Source of the DNA: Ensifer sp. BR816
GTDB taxonomy: Bacteria > Pseudomonadota > Alphaproteobacteria > Rhizobiales > Rhizobiaceae
Assembly: GCF_000378985.1 (NCBI RefSeq)
Contig: NZ_KB905370.1
Location: 5,020,799 to 5,084,798 of the forward strand
Direction of reading: 5' to 3'
Length of the DNA stretch: 64,000 nucleotides
In this document: positions 34,606 through 44,679 of the stretch, one piece after another
Layout of the letters: every line of letters starts with the position of its first letter
How positions within the stretch are numbered: the first letter of the stretch is position 1
The notes under the pieces: generated by a model
Database searches by the model: none
The model's input: the letters and a program-made list of their open reading frames with translations, nothing else
What the model was told of the DNA's origin: nothing
Translations under genes and position numbers: made by a program

Positions 34606-35021
34606 TCATCGGCATCGGCAGCGACCTGATAGACATTCGCCGCATCGAAAACTCGCTCGCGCGATTTGGCGAGCGCTTCGTCAATCGCTGTTTCACCGAC
34701 ATCGAGATTGCCAAGTCGGATGCGCGCAAGAACCGTGCGGCTTCCTATGCCAAGCGCTTCGCCGCCAAGGAGGCCTGTTCCAAGGCTCTGGGTACGGGGC
34801 TCGCCCAGGGGGTCTTCTGGAAGGACATGGGCGTCGTCAACATGCCGGGCGGAAAGCCGACGATGCAGTTGACCGGCGGCGCGGCGGCGCGTCTGCAGGA
34901 GATGCTGCCCGTCGGGCATCGCGCCGCCATTCATCTGACGATCACCGACGATTTCCCGCTCGCGCAAGCTTTCGTGATAATCGAGGCGCTCCCGGTTGCC
35001 CCCGCCGAGGGAACGGTTTAG
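34602..35021 (+). CDS. acpS: Holo-[acyl-carrier-protein] synthase
   Basis: A 139-aa AcpS, which transfers 4'-phosphopantetheine from CoA to apo-ACP for fatty acid synthesis. The signature [15 protein letters not shown] holds the metal-binding Asp, and [17 protein letters not shown] holds the Lys/Glu motif. It overlaps the DUF2062 stop by four bases and precedes lepB, rnc and era in a conserved cluster. Confidence 0.97.
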   Translation: MIIGIGSDLIDIRRIENSLARFGERFVNRCFTDIEIAKSDARKNRAASYAKRFAAKEACSKALGTGLAQGVFWKDMGVVNMPGGKPTMQLTGGAAARLQEMLPVGHRAAIHLTITDDFPLAQAFVIIEALPVAPAEGTV

Positions 35022-35123
35022 AGCACTGCCGGATAGTGCCGGCTCCGGCGGTCGCTTGAAGCGACGTAGGCCGGTGAGCATATAAGTTCGATTGCGCGGC
35101 AGGATGACAAGGAAGAACTGAGC

Positions 35124-35867
35124 GTGGAAGAAAAGACAGAAACGCACCAGAGCGCCCTCTGGGAGAATGTAAAGGTCATTATTCAGGCGCTGCTCTTGGC
35201 TCTGGTCATCCGCACCGTTTTCTTCCAGCCCTTCACGATTCCGTCCGGCTCGATGATGCCGACGCTGCTCGTCGGCGACTATATCTTCGTCAACAAGTTC
35301 GCCTACGGCTATTCGAAATACTCGCTGCCCTTTTCGCCGGATCTTTTCAGCGGACGGATCTTTGCCAGCGAGCCGAAACGCGGCGATATCGTCGTCTTCC
35401 GCTTTCCGCCCAATCCGGACATCGACTACATCAAGCGCGTCGTAGGCCTGCCGGGCGATCGCATTCAGGTCCGCGACGGCGTGCTCCACGTCAACGACAA
35501 GCCGGTTGACCGCGTCCCTGACGGGGCTTTCCGTGCAGACGACAAATATGATACCGGCGGCGACGTACCGGTCTATCGCGAGACGATGGACACCGGCACC
35601 ACCTACGACACGCTCGACCAGTTCCCGGACTCCAGCGGCGACAACACCCGCGAATTCCTGGTGCCGGAAGGCCATTATTTCATGATGGGCGACAATCGGG
35701 ACAATTCCTCCGATAGCCGCTTCGACGTCGGTTTCGTGCCGGCGGAGAACCTGGTCGGGCGCGCCAGCATGATCTTTTTCTCGCTCGGCAACGGCACATC
35801 CTTCCTGAAGATCTGGGAGTGGCCGACGAATCTCCGCTACGACCGACTGTTCAAGGTTGTTGAATAA
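35124..35867 (+). CDS. lepB: Signal peptidase I
   Basis: A 247-aa type I signal peptidase. One N-terminal membrane segment (about 15-36) precedes the catalytic domain. The nucleophile serine is in IPSGSMMPTL and the general-base lysine in YIKRVVGLPGD; the MGDNRDNSSDSR box follows. The start is GTG 35124, with AAGGAAGAA upstream. Its stop overlaps the rnc ATG by one base (TAATG), which couples the two. Confidence 0.96.
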   Translation: MEEKTETHQSALWENVKVIIQALLLALVIRTVFFQPFTIPSGSMMPTLLVGDYIFVNKFAYGYSKYSLPFSPDLFSGRIFASEPKRGDIVVFRFPPNPDIDYIKRVVGLPGDRIQVRDGVLHVNDKPVDRVPDGAFRADDKYDTGGDVPVYRETMDTGTTYDTLDQFPDSSGDNTREFLVPEGHYFMMGDNRDNSSDSRFDVGFVPAENLVGRASMIFFSLGNGTSFLKIWEWPTNLRYDRLFKVVE

Positions 35868-36583
35868 TGAAGGGGCGCTCGCTGAGCGCGGAGGATCGGG
35901 CGAAGCTCGAGACCGCGATCGGTTACCAGTTCTCCGAGAAGGAGCGCCTCGATCGCGCGCTGACGCATTCCAGCGCCCGCAATGCCCGGGCGAGCAACTA
36001 TCAGCGGCTGGAATTCCTGGGCGATCGGGTGCTTGGGCTGTGCGTCGCCGAACTTCTGTTCCAGACCTTTCTCGACGCCAATGAGGGAGAGCTGTCGGTT
36101 CGTTTGAACCAACTCGTCAGCGCCGAGAGCTGCGCCAACGTTGCGGATGAGCTGTCGTTGCACGAATACATTCGTACCGGTTCGGACGTGAAGAAGATCA
36201 CCGGCAAGCACATGATGAATGTGCGGGCCGATGTGGTAGAGTCGCTGATCGCCGCGATCTATCTCGATGGTGGCCTGGAAGCGGCGCGTCGCTTCATATT
36301 GCGCTACTGGACAGATCGCGCCGCCAGCGCCGATGGCGCACGCCGTGACGCCAAGACGGAATTGCAGGAATGGGCGCACGCCAAGTTCGGCGTCGCGCCG
36401 AGGTACAGGACGGATGATCGCTCCGGTCCCGACCACGACCCGCGCTTCACAGTGACCGTTGAGGTCGATGGGATCGCGCCGGAAACGGGGACGGATCGCT
36501 CGAAGCGCGGAGCCGAGCAGGTTGCTGCCATGCGCCTGTTGGAACGCGAAGGTGTTTGGCAGAGACGGTCTGCCGGAAATTGA
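35867..36583 (+). CDS. rnc: Ribonuclease III
   Basis: A 238-aa RNase III that cleaves double-stranded RNA in rRNA processing and mRNA decay. The signature RLEFLGDRVLGL holds the metal ligands; the second acidic cluster is VVESLIAAIYLDGG. The C-terminal dsRNA-binding domain starts about residue 160 (DAKTELQEWAHAKFG) and is complete. It is coupled to lepB by overlap and followed by era after 8 bp. Confidence 0.97.
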   Translation: MKGRSLSAEDRAKLETAIGYQFSEKERLDRALTHSSARNARASNYQRLEFLGDRVLGLCVAELLFQTFLDANEGELSVRLNQLVSAESCANVADELSLHEYIRTGSDVKKITGKHMMNVRADVVESLIAAIYLDGGLEAARRFILRYWTDRAASADGARRDAKTELQEWAHAKFGVAPRYRTDDRSGPDHDPRFTVTVEVDGIAPETGTDRSKRGAEQVAAMRLLEREGVWQRRSAGN

Positions 36584-36591
36584 CGGAAGCC

Positions 36592-37521
36592 ATGACGGAC
36601 AAGGAACAGGTTACGGGCGCCGACAGCACGGCGACCCGCTCGGGCTTCGTGGCGCTGATCGGCGCGACGAATGCAGGCAAATCGACTTTGGTGAACCGGC
36701 TGGTCGGCGCGAAAGTATCGATCGTCAGCCACAAGGTGCAGACGACGCGGGCGATCGTCCGTGGCATCGCCATCCATGACAACGCCCAGATCGTGTTCAT
36801 GGACACGCCCGGCATCTTCAAGCCGCGCCGCCGGCTCGACCGGGCGATGGTGACGACGGCCTGGGGCGGAGCAAAGGACGCCGATCGCATCATGCTGCTG
36901 ATCGACAGCGAGCGCGGCTTGAAGGGCGATGCCGAAACGATCCTCGAAGGCCTCAAGGACGTTCCGCAGCCGAAGATCCTCGTGCTCAACAAGATCGACC
37001 GGGTGCGCCCGGAGGACCTGCTGAAGCTCGCGGCCGCCGCCAACGAAATCGTTCCGTTCGAACGAACCTTCATGATTTCGGCGCTCACCGGCTCCGGTTG
37101 CGGCGATCTGATGGACTATCTTGCTGCGGCACTCCCGGAAGGGCCGTGGTATTACCCGGAGGACCAGATCTCCGATCTGCCGATGCGCCAACTCGCCGCC
37201 GAGATCACCCGCGAGAAGCTGTTCCTGCGCCTGCATCAGGAGCTTCCCTATGCGTCGCACGTCGAGACGGAAAAATGGGAAGAGCGCAAGGACGGCTCCG
37301 TACGCATCGAGCAAGTGATCTATGTGGAGCGCGACAGCCAGAAGAAGATCGCGCTCGGCAAGGGAGGGGAGGCGATCAAGGCGATATCGACGGCCGCCCG
37401 GAAGGAAATATCCGAGATCCTGGAGCAGCCGGTCCACCTCTTCCTGTTCGTCAAGGTGCGTGAGAACTGGGGCGACGATCCGGAGCGTTTCCGCGAAATG
37501 GGACTCGATTTTCCGAGGTAG
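36592..37521 (+). CDS. era: GTPase Era
   Basis: A 309-aa Era GTPase, needed for 16S rRNA maturation and 30S assembly. Motifs: G1 GATNAGKST, G2 region VQTTRAIVRG, G3 DTPG, G4 NKID. The C-terminal KH domain has LGKGGEAIKAIS. The start is ATG 36592 (MTDKEQVTG), with GGAAG just upstream; a TTG-initiated form 12 codons longer would overlap rnc. In many rhizobia recO follows era; here it lies 12 kb further on. Confidence 0.95.
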   Translation: MTDKEQVTGADSTATRSGFVALIGATNAGKSTLVNRLVGAKVSIVSHKVQTTRAIVRGIAIHDNAQIVFMDTPGIFKPRRRLDRAMVTTAWGGAKDADRIMLLIDSERGLKGDAETILEGLKDVPQPKILVLNKIDRVRPEDLLKLAAAANEIVPFERTFMISALTGSGCGDLMDYLAAALPEGPWYYPEDQISDLPMRQLAAEITREKLFLRLHQELPYASHVETEKWEERKDGSVRIEQVIYVERDSQKKIALGKGGEAIKAISTAARKEISEILEQPVHLFLFVKVRENWGDDPERFREMGLDFPR

Positions 37522-37550
37522 CGCCTAGGCTTGGCCGGTGCTCGACACCC

Positions 37551-38549
37551 CTACTTCTGGTCGTTCGAGGCGGCGAGCCTCTTGTTCAGGAGCGGCCCGA
37601 TCGTCTCTGCCCGATTGGTCCAGACGTAGCCGGAAAAATTCTCTGGAACGAGTGGAAGCTGGTCAGCGCTGTCGATGCCTGAGGTGAAGTCGCCGCCGCG
37701 ATAGGGACCAAGCAGGATGATCTCGCTTCCCGCGGCCTGCATCCGGGCGGCGAACCTATTGGGCCAGCCCCATAGAAAAGGCGCGTAGTTGGCGGGTACC
37801 ACGATCAGAGTATCCCGGCAGGCATCCGGCACGATTCCGGTCCAGCCATAGGCGGCGTAGCGGCCGAGGCAGGCCGTGGCGGATTGCCGATCATAGCCCC
37901 TCAGCCCGCCGACCAGCCGCAAGGTCTCCTGCGTCGGCGCTCTGCCTCCATAGACACCGAAGATCGATTTGCGCCACTCCGGGTGCAACCGCAGCATCAC
38001 GGCAAGGGTTGCACCTTCCTCGCGCCGCTCGCTCTTGAAATTGATCAGGAAACGGCCATGGGGCAGGGCCGTGAAGACCTCCCTGAGTGTCGGCATCTGG
38101 CCTTCTCCCTGGCCGCGGAAGGGGAAGGTCTTCCCGCCATCCGCCGTGTAGCCGTAGCCGATGTCGAGCGTTTTGAGCTCGGACATCGGCGTCTCCTCGG
38201 TGACACCCGTCCCATCGGTGCGGCAGTCGAGCGTCCAATCATGAAAGACTGCGAATTGGCGGTCCGGCGTCAGGTGGACATCCAGTTCGATCACGTCGGC
38301 GCCGCTGTCGAGCGCAGCCCGCATGGAAGCGATCGTGTTCTCGAGATAGGCGTGGCGCGGTGGTTCGATTCGCTCAGCCGTGCAGGTGTCATTACCCACC
38401 CCATCCAGACTGAAGACCTGATGTATGCCGCGATGCGCCAGCACCCTGGCCGTGCCGGCAGGCGGTGCCACCAGATAGGAGGTGTTGAGGAGCCAGACGA
38501 CGGCGGCGATGATGATCGTAACGGCAGCGATGACGGCGAGCTTCTTCAT
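37551..38549 (-). CDS. Glycerophosphodiester phosphodiesterase-family protein, membrane-anchored
   Basis: A 332-aa GDPD-family protein. An N-terminal hydrophobic segment (about 4-24) acts as an uncleaved anchor or signal. GDPD motifs: VLAHRGIHQVF, ELDVHLTPD and FHDWTLDCRTDG. Such enzymes hydrolyse glycerophosphodiesters to glycerol 3-phosphate; the location here is probably periplasmic. GGAGG lies 7 bases before ATG 38549. It is convergent with era and divergent from the hydroquinone-reductase gene. Confidence 0.88.
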   Translation of the reverse strand: MKKLAVIAAVTIIIAAVVWLLNTSYLVAPPAGTARVLAHRGIHQVFSLDGVGNDTCTAERIEPPRHAYLENTIASMRAALDSGADVIELDVHLTPDRQFAVFHDWTLDCRTDGTGVTEETPMSELKTLDIGYGYTADGGKTFPFRGQGEGQMPTLREVFTALPHGRFLINFKSERREEGATLAVMLRLHPEWRKSIFGVYGGRAPTQETLRLVGGLRGYDRQSATACLGRYAAYGWTGIVPDACRDTLIVVPANYAPFLWGWPNRFAARMQAAGSEIILLGPYRGGDFTSGIDSADQLPLVPENFSGYVWTNRAETIGPLLNKRLAASNDQK

Positions 38550-38729
38550 CGTAAGTCCTCCTCTCGCACCGCGCTTTGCTCGACCTCGTGGCGACCCCGG
38601 ACGTGCGCTGCCACACGTCCTGATGCGGATTGCGAACAAACTGTCACCTTCGCGCACGATTGACCGGCATGGGCACTAATGGGAGGTAGGCGCCGGTGCC
38701 GCTCAATGCAATGCCGCAGGAGAACTTAA

Positions 38730-39728
38730 GTGCCGCAACTCGTCCAGGGAAAATGGGTCAAGGATGACGTCGCCGCAAGCGAAATGAAGGACGGTGCGTT
38801 CCATCGCGAGCCGACCCGCTTCCGCAATTGGATCACTGCTGACGGACGTTCCGGGCCGGACGGCCAGCCGTCATCCGCCGCCGAAGCGGGACGCTACCGG
38901 TTGTTTGTCTCCTATCTCTGTCCCTGGGCGTCGCGAACGATCGCCATGCGCAACCTCAAGGGGCTTCAGGAGATCATCGGCCTCACGGTGGCGAATCCCG
39001 TTCTCGGAGAGGACGGATGGGCGTATGACGCGCCGGTGGATGCGGGCCGCCGCGTCGGTGGCATCCGCTACCATCACCAGCTTTATACGGCGAGCGACCC
39101 GGCCTATACCGGCAAGGTGTCGGTGCCTGTGCTCTGGGACATGAAGGAAGGCCGCATCGTCAACAATGAATCGGCCGATATCCTTTGCATTCTCAACACG
39201 GCCTTCGACCATTTGTCCGGCGACCGCCTCGATTTCTACCCGATGGCCCTGCGTGCGGCGATCGATCGCTGGAACGAACCGATCTATGCGCGCGTGAACA
39301 ATGGCGTCTACCGAGCCGGCTTTGCCAGGACCCAGGCCGCCTATGACGAGGCTGTCGCGGCGCTCTTCGGCATGCTCGACGAACTCGAGCGGCATCTCGA
39401 TGGGAACCGATACCTCGCCGGGGAATATCTGACGGAGGCGGACATCCGCCTGTTCGTAACGCTCGTGCGTTTCGACGCCGCCTATCATGGCGCCTTCAAA
39501 TGCAACATCCGCCGGATCGAGGACTATCCCTGCCTCTCGAACTACCTGCGCGAGCTCTACCAATGGCCGGGCATGGGCGAAAGCGTCCGGATCGACGATA
39601 TCAAGCGCGGCTATTATGGCCTCCGCCACATCAACCCAACCGGCATCGTGCCGGCCGGCCCGGCGGCCGACTACGATCGCCCGCATGACCGGCGCCGTCT
39701 TCGTGGCCGCGGCGTTTTCGGCGTTTGA
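38730..39728 (+). CDS. Glutathionyl-hydroquinone reductase (YqjG/ECM4 type)
   Basis: A 332-aa xi-class GST. Catalytic C64 lies in YLCPWASRT, the hallmark of glutathionyl-hydroquinone reductases, which remove glutathione from conjugated quinols. DILCILNTAF, RWNEPIYARVNNGVYRAGFA and the conserved all-alpha domain follow. The start is GTG 38730 with AGGAG 7 bases upstream. The C-terminal RHINPTGIVPAGP is typical of the group; the last residues are basic and low-complexity. Confidence 0.93.
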   Translation: MPQLVQGKWVKDDVAASEMKDGAFHREPTRFRNWITADGRSGPDGQPSSAAEAGRYRLFVSYLCPWASRTIAMRNLKGLQEIIGLTVANPVLGEDGWAYDAPVDAGRRVGGIRYHHQLYTASDPAYTGKVSVPVLWDMKEGRIVNNESADILCILNTAFDHLSGDRLDFYPMALRAAIDRWNEPIYARVNNGVYRAGFARTQAAYDEAVAALFGMLDELERHLDGNRYLAGEYLTEADIRLFVTLVRFDAAYHGAFKCNIRRIEDYPCLSNYLRELYQWPGMGESVRIDDIKRGYYGLRHINPTGIVPAGPAADYDRPHDRRRLRGRGVFGV

Positions 39729-40096
39729 GGAGCCTTGCGCCTTTCGCGCCGCTTGGCGGAGACCGGATTTCCTTAGCATGTACTAAGGAAACAAGTCCTT
39801 GAGGGGCCACAGCACGACCCCATTGATTAACCGCCGAACACCGCTAAGTTAATGGAAGTTCTGATGGATAGGAGCCCGAAGAGGCTGGCCTGACGACATG
39901 CCGGTTGCAGCCCGCGCCTTCATGCACGGCGCCGCCGCTCCGGAGGCCGTGAGGCTTGCCGGAGGCGGGTTCGCGCTGCTTCTGGACTTAACCGGCGCCA
40001 TTTCACAAGGTGCATATCCTTCCAGAAGCGACCGAACCCGCCCGCTCCATGCGAAGAACCGACATGGTCTGTGTAAGTCTGGCGCTGAGGTTGGAA
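39729..40096. other. Intergenic region before cfa
   Basis: About 370 bp, with overlapping short frames that lack ribosome sites. It probably holds the cfa promoter. No palindrome or known operator stood out. Confidence 0.35.
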
Positions 40097-41353
40097 ATGA
40101 ATGCTGGATTGCTGAAGTTGCTTCGCCGTCTTGTCCAGAAGGGAACTCTGACGGTTGTCTTTTCATCGGGAAAAAAAGCTCTCTTGGGTGATGGTACGGG
40201 AAAACCCGCCGCCATACGCATAACGGATGCCGAAGCCGAAAGGGCCATACTGCACGACCCCGGCCTGAAATTCGGTGAAATGTACATGGACGGCCGCGTC
40301 CTGGTCGAAGAGGGGGATATTTTCGACGTCCTGGCCATCATCAAGAACAATGGTGTGGAAAACGCTGCGACCTTCGCCAACTCCATCGTCGCCTTTTGGC
40401 ATGTGCTGCGACAACAGCTGAAAAGTCGGTTGCCGATCAACCGCAACCGCTACAATGTCGCCCATCATTACGATCTCGACGCCAAACTCTTCAATCTGTT
40501 CCTCGACGAGGACTGGCAATATTCCTGCGCTTACTTTCATCCGCCGGGTATTTCGCTCGATGACGCGCAGCGCGCCAAAAAGCGCCATATAGCCGCGAAG
40601 CTGCTGCTCGAGCCCGGTCAGCAGGTGCTGGAAGTCGGTTCCGGCTGGGGAGGCCTGGCGATGTACCTTGCCGAGGCGACGGGCGTCGAAGTCACCGGCA
40701 TTACCTTGAGCGAGGAGCAACTGAAGGTCTCGCGCGAGCGCGCCGCCAGGCGCGGGCTTTCCGACCGCGTGCGGTTCGAATTGCAGGATTACCGCACGCT
40801 GCAGGGACGGCAGTTCGACCGGATCGTCTCCGTCGGCATGTTCGAACACGTGGGCATCGGCAACTACGGCAATTTCTTCCGCAAGATCAAGGAATTGCTC
40901 AAACCCGACGGCGTTATGCTGCTTCATTCGATCGGCCAGGTCTACAAGCCCTGGGCGACCAATCCGTGGATCGAGAAATACATCTTCCCGGGCGGCTACA
41001 TCCCCGCGCTTTCGGAGGTGTTGCCCCCGGTCGAGAGCACGCGCCTGCTTGTCAAGGACATCGAGATCCTGCCGATGCACTATGCCTGGACGCTGAGGGC
41101 CTGGCGCGAGCGTTTCGTCGCCCGGCGCGAGGAAGCGGTGAAGCTCTATGATGAGCGCTTCTTCCGGATGTGGGAGTTCTATCTCGCCGCTTCCGAGACG
41201 GCCTTCCTCTACGACAAGCACTTCATCTTCCAGCTCCAGCTCTCGCCATCGCTGGAGACGGTTCCGGTTTCGCGCGACTACATCGAAGCGAAGGAGCGTG
41301 AATTGCTCGAATTCGAAAAGACCCGTTCGCGACTGGAACTCGTCGCGGTTTAG
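40097..41353 (+). CDS. cfa: Cyclopropane-fatty-acyl-phospholipid synthase
   Basis: A 418-aa CFA synthase, which adds a methylene from S-adenosylmethionine across the double bond of membrane unsaturated fatty acids. The SAM site is [19 protein letters not shown]; downstream ITLSEEQL, the FEHVG loop and [13 protein letters not shown] are family features. The start is ATG 40097, where homology begins; the frame is open for 29 further codons. GAGG is 6 bases upstream. Such genes are usually stationary-phase or acid regulated; no promoter match was found here. Confidence 0.95.
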   Translation: MNAGLLKLLRRLVQKGTLTVVFSSGKKALLGDGTGKPAAIRITDAEAERAILHDPGLKFGEMYMDGRVLVEEGDIFDVLAIIKNNGVENAATFANSIVAFWHVLRQQLKSRLPINRNRYNVAHHYDLDAKLFNLFLDEDWQYSCAYFHPPGISLDDAQRAKKRHIAAKLLLEPGQQVLEVGSGWGGLAMYLAEATGVEVTGITLSEEQLKVSRERAARRGLSDRVRFELQDYRTLQGRQFDRIVSVGMFEHVGIGNYGNFFRKIKELLKPDGVMLLHSIGQVYKPWATNPWIEKYIFPGGYIPALSEVLPPVESTRLLVKDIEILPMHYAWTLRAWRERFVARREEAVKLYDERFFRMWEFYLAASETAFLYDKHFIFQLQLSPSLETVPVSRDYIEAKERELLEFEKTRSRLELVAV

Positions 41354-41374
41354 CATGGGCGCGCTGTGTTTTTC

Positions 41375-41415
41375 TGCCCCTCATCCGGCCTGCCGGCCAC
41401 CCGAGGAGAGGGGCA
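41375..41415. repeat. Short REP-like hairpin after cfa
   Basis: TGCCCCTC (41375-41382) pairs with GAGGGGCA (41408-41415) around an inner GGCC/GGCC dyad. The CCCTCATCCGGCCTGCCGGC core looks like a dispersed repeat I recall from rhizobial intergenic regions. It could end the cfa transcript. Confidence 0.5.
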
Positions 41416-41549
41416 TTCCGCTTCGCCTGTTGGATGTTCGACGCCTGCCATCTTCTGTGGAGTGCGTGCGGGCGACGAAACGCCCTCACTTGGCCTACAT
41501 CGTCTGTGCCAGTATGGTCCGGTTCGAAACCAGGACACGGAATGCAGAC

Positions 41550-43853
41550 ATGACCGCAAAGCCCATCGCCGCCATCATCGCCAGCGAGATCAAGGCGACC
41601 GCCGCGCAGGTCGGCGCGGCGGTCGAATTGCTCGACGCCGGCGCGACGGTGCCTTTCATCGCCCGCTACCGCAAAGAGGTCACCGGCGGTCTCGACGACA
41701 CGCAGTTGCGCACTCTCTCGGAACGGCTGACCTATCTGCGCGAGCTCGAAGCGCGCCGGGGGTCGATCCTCGAGTCGATCCGTGCCCAGGGCAAGCTCAC
41801 CGATGAACTGGAAGGCAAGATCGCCGCCGCCGTTACCAAGGCGGAGCTCGAGGACATCTACCTGCCTTACAAGCCGAAGCGGCGGACCAAGGCGGAGATT
41901 GCCCGGGAGCGAGGGCTCGGACCGCTCGCCGAGGCGATCCTCGCCGATCGCTCGATTGCGCCGGCCGAACGGGCAGTGGCCTTCCTTTCTGCAGACGTGC
42001 CGGACACGAAGGCGGCGCTCGACGGCGCCCGCGACATCATCGCCGAAAGCATGACGGAGAACGCCGACCTCCTGGGTCGCCTGCGCAGCTACATGCGGGA
42101 CGCGGCATTCCTGAGGGCGAAGGTGGTCGACGGCAAGCAGGCGGCAGGGGCGAAGTTCTCGGATTACTTCGATCACGCGGAGCGCTGGGCAACAGCGCCG
42201 GGCCACCGCGCGCTGGCGATGCTGCGCGGCTGGAACGAAGAAATCCTTTCGGTCGACATCGCCGTCGACCAGGACGCGGCATCTCCGCAAAAGCCGGTCG
42301 AACGCATGATCGCCGCCGCCTACGAGGTCGGCGCGCACTTGCCCGGGGACAAATGGCTGCTGGACGTGGTCGGCTGGACCTGGCGGGTCAAGCTTTCCCT
42401 GTCGCTTTCGCTCGATCTGATGCGTGAACTGCGCGAGCGGGCCGAGGAGGAAGCGATCCGCGTCTTTGCGCGCAACCTCAAGGACCTTTTGCTTGCGGCC
42501 CCCGCCGGCTCGCGTCCGACCATGGGTCTCGACCCCGGCATCCGGACCGGCGTCAAGGTCGCGGTCGTCGACGGCACCGGCAAGCTGCTCGAGACGACGA
42601 CGGTCTACCCGTTCCCTCCGAAGAACGACATTCGCGGCACGCAGGCCGAACTCGCGGCGCTCGTCCGCAAGCACAAGGTCGAGCTGATCGCCATTGGCAA
42701 CGGCACCGGCAGCCGCGAAACCGAGAAGCTCGTTGCCGACATGCTCGCCCTGCTGCCGGCACCGAAGCCTACCAAGGTGATCGTTTCCGAGGCGGGCGCC
42801 TCTGTCTATTCCGCTTCGGAAACGGCGGCGGCGGAATTTCCGAATCTCGATGTTTCGCTGCGCGGTGCCGTGTCCATCGCCCGCAGGCTGCAGGATCCGC
42901 TCGCCGAACTCGTCAAGATCGAACCGAAGTCGATCGGCGTCGGCCAGTACCAGCATGACGTCGACCAGTCGCATCTCAGCCGTTCTCTCGACGCCGTCGT
43001 CGAGGATGCGGTGAACGCCGTCGGCGTCGATCTCAACACCGCATCGGCACCGCTGCTGGCGCGTGTGTCCGGCCTGGGCAAGTCGTCGGCGGAAGCGATC
43101 GTGGCGCATCGTGATGCGACGGGCGCTTTCGCAAACCGACAGCAGCTTCTCAAGGTGCCGCGCCTCGGCGCCCGCACCTTCGAGCAGTGCGCCGGCTTCC
43201 TCAGAATTACCAATGGCTCCGAGCCGCTCGATGCTTCGGCCGTGCATCCGGAGGCCTATGGCGTGGCAAAGAAGATCGTGGCTGCTTGCGGCCGCGACGT
43301 ACGCTCACTGATGGGGAACAGTGCGGCGGTGAAGGCGCTCGATGCCCGCGCCTTCGTCGACGAACGCTTCGGTCTGCCAACGGTCAAGGACATTCTCTCG
43401 GAACTGGAGAAGCCCGGCCGCGATCCGCGCCCGAGCTTCAAGACCGCGACCTTCGCCGAGGGGGTCGACGACATCAAGGATCTGAAGGTCGGCATGCAGC
43501 TCGAAGGAACCGTGACCAATGTCGCGGCCTTCGGTGCCTTCGTCGATATCGGCGTGCACCAGGACGGGCTCGTGCATGTCTCGCAACTCGCCGATCGTTT
43601 CGTCAAGGACCCGCATGAGGTGGTGAAGGCCGGCGACGTGGTGCGCGTTCGCGTCACCGAGGTCGATGTCGCGCGCAAACGCATCGGTCTTAGCATGCGC
43701 AAGGATGGCGGTGCCGAGGCCGGGGGACGCGAGGCGAGGGGGGCATCGCCGAGCGGTGGCAACCGCAATGCGGCCGCGCGACCGCAAAAATCCCAGGCGC
43801 CAGCTCAGGGCGCGTTCGGCGCGGCGCTGATGGAAGCGATGAAGAAAAAATAA
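41550..43853 (+). CDS. tex: Tex-family RNA-binding transcription accessory protein
   Basis: A 767-aa Tex protein. It has the N-terminal helical Tex region ([20 protein letters not shown]), a YqgF/RuvC-like domain ([16 protein letters not shown]), a helix-hairpin-helix pair ([20 protein letters not shown]) and a C-terminal S1 RNA-binding domain ([20 protein letters not shown]). Length is normal. It is a nucleic-acid-binding factor linked to transcription and RNA metabolism. The start at ATG 41550 is set by where similarity begins; the open frame upstream is GC-rich noise. Confidence 0.95.
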   Translation: MTAKPIAAIIASEIKATAAQVGAAVELLDAGATVPFIARYRKEVTGGLDDTQLRTLSERLTYLRELEARRGSILESIRAQGKLTDELEGKIAAAVTKAELEDIYLPYKPKRRTKAEIARERGLGPLAEAILADRSIAPAERAVAFLSADVPDTKAALDGARDIIAESMTENADLLGRLRSYMRDAAFLRAKVVDGKQAAGAKFSDYFDHAERWATAPGHRALAMLRGWNEEILSVDIAVDQDAASPQKPVERMIAAAYEVGAHLPGDKWLLDVVGWTWRVKLSLSLSLDLMRELRERAEEEAIRVFARNLKDLLLAAPAGSRPTMGLDPGIRTGVKVAVVDGTGKLLETTTVYPFPPKNDIRGTQAELAALVRKHKVELIAIGNGTGSRETEKLVADMLALLPAPKPTKVIVSEAGASVYSASETAAAEFPNLDVSLRGAVSIARRLQDPLAELVKIEPKSIGVGQYQHDVDQSHLSRSLDAVVEDAVNAVGVDLNTASAPLLARVSGLGKSSAEAIVAHRDATGAFANRQQLLKVPRLGARTFEQCAGFLRITNGSEPLDASAVHPEAYGVAKKIVAACGRDVRSLMGNSAAVKALDARAFVDERFGLPTVKDILSELEKPGRDPRPSFKTATFAEGVDDIKDLKVGMQLEGTVTNVAAFGAFVDIGVHQDGLVHVSQLADRFVKDPHEVVKAGDVVRVRVTEVDVARKRIGLSMRKDGGAEAGGREARGASPSGGNRNAAARPQKSQAPAQGAFGAALMEAMKKK

Positions 43854-43862
43854 CGCGGCCAT

Positions 43863-43888
43863 GGAACGGCGCTGCGCCGAGGATCGTT
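43863..43888 (+). promoter_or_regulatory. EcfG/RpoE2-type promoter match
   Basis: GGAAC-N17-CGTT, a perfect match to the alphaproteobacterial general-stress consensus. It lies just after tex and about 200 bp upstream of the small secreted-protein gene at 44093, an unusually long leader. Confidence 0.4.
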
Positions 43889-44092
43889 ACGTGCTCATCG
43901 GCTCATGACGCGATGGTTGCAGGAACAATCTATAAATTAGTTAATTGAAATATAAACTCCCCTCCGTCATACTGCCTTCGAGGCGGCATCGGTCCGTCGT
44001 GGCGGTGCCGACCATAGGAATGCCGGACTACGGCGGAACAGGTCAGCGGAAAATCCTCTTCCGCCGGGGCTCCCGGCGAAAGGAGGTGCGTC

Positions 44093-44407
44093 ATGGTGCG
44101 CAATGCAATCCGCGGCCTTCCGCACGCCGTCCTTCTGGCGGCAGCGGCAACCGCATATCCGGAAATAGCAGGCGCGCAGAGCGTCATGAATTGCGCCGAG
44201 CGCTCGCAGGTGATCGAGTTTCTCGCTCGGCAATACGCCGAGAAGCAGGCCGCAGTCGGATTGATCAATCAACAGGCGGTGATGGAACTCTACGCCGCCG
44301 ACAGCGGCAGCTGGACCTTGATCATAACCGACGTCTCGGGCCGAAGCTGTGTGATACTCGCCGGTAAGGCCTGGGAGACGGTCATTCCCGTCGGGCCGAA
44401 AGTCTAG
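44093..44407 (+). CDS. Small secreted protein, unknown
   Basis: A 104-aa protein with a likely signal peptide (cleavage after AGA, about residue 28). Two cysteines in the mature part (NCAER and RSCVIL) may form a disulfide. The mid-region CAERSQVIEFLARQYAEKQA followed by LYAADSGSWTLIITD recurs, from memory, in rhizobial hypothetical proteins. An AAAGGAGGTG ribosome site is very strong. An EcfG-type promoter match lies upstream. Function unknown. Confidence 0.8.
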   Translation: MVRNAIRGLPHAVLLAAAATAYPEIAGAQSVMNCAERSQVIEFLARQYAEKQAAVGLINQQAVMELYAADSGSWTLIITDVSGRSCVILAGKAWETVIPVGPKV

Positions 44408-44520
44408 TGGCCGGATAGATTTGTCCGGTTCCGCGTACCCTGTTTCCCCATCACGCGATGGCGCAGTCGCCAGCGCACGAAATCCCGAGCCCGTCCAATA
44501 TGATTCAGCCGCAGACCCAC

Positions 44521-44626
44521 TACAGCGCCGTGCGTCTTATCAGACGCACTAAGGTCGCTGTAGCACTTTAAATTGCTGCATGTTTTTCTCCTTAAATCGG
44601 CTACGATTTAAGGAAACATGCAGTAG
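44521..44626 (+). repeat. RIME-like element, copy 5
   Basis: Full two-hairpin element with the TTAAATCG/CGATTTAA right-hand type. It lies between the convergent secreted-protein and rkpK genes, 53 bp from the rkpK stop. Confidence 0.85.
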
Positions 44627-44679
44627 AGCGGAAGCAGGAAGGTTGTGCTTCCCGCGCCCGCTCCAGTCTCTCTTACCGA

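Noticed and set aside
39898-40191. 97-codon frame overlapping the cfa start
   Set aside because: It overlaps the well-supported cfa N-terminus in another frame and lacks a convincing ribosome site.
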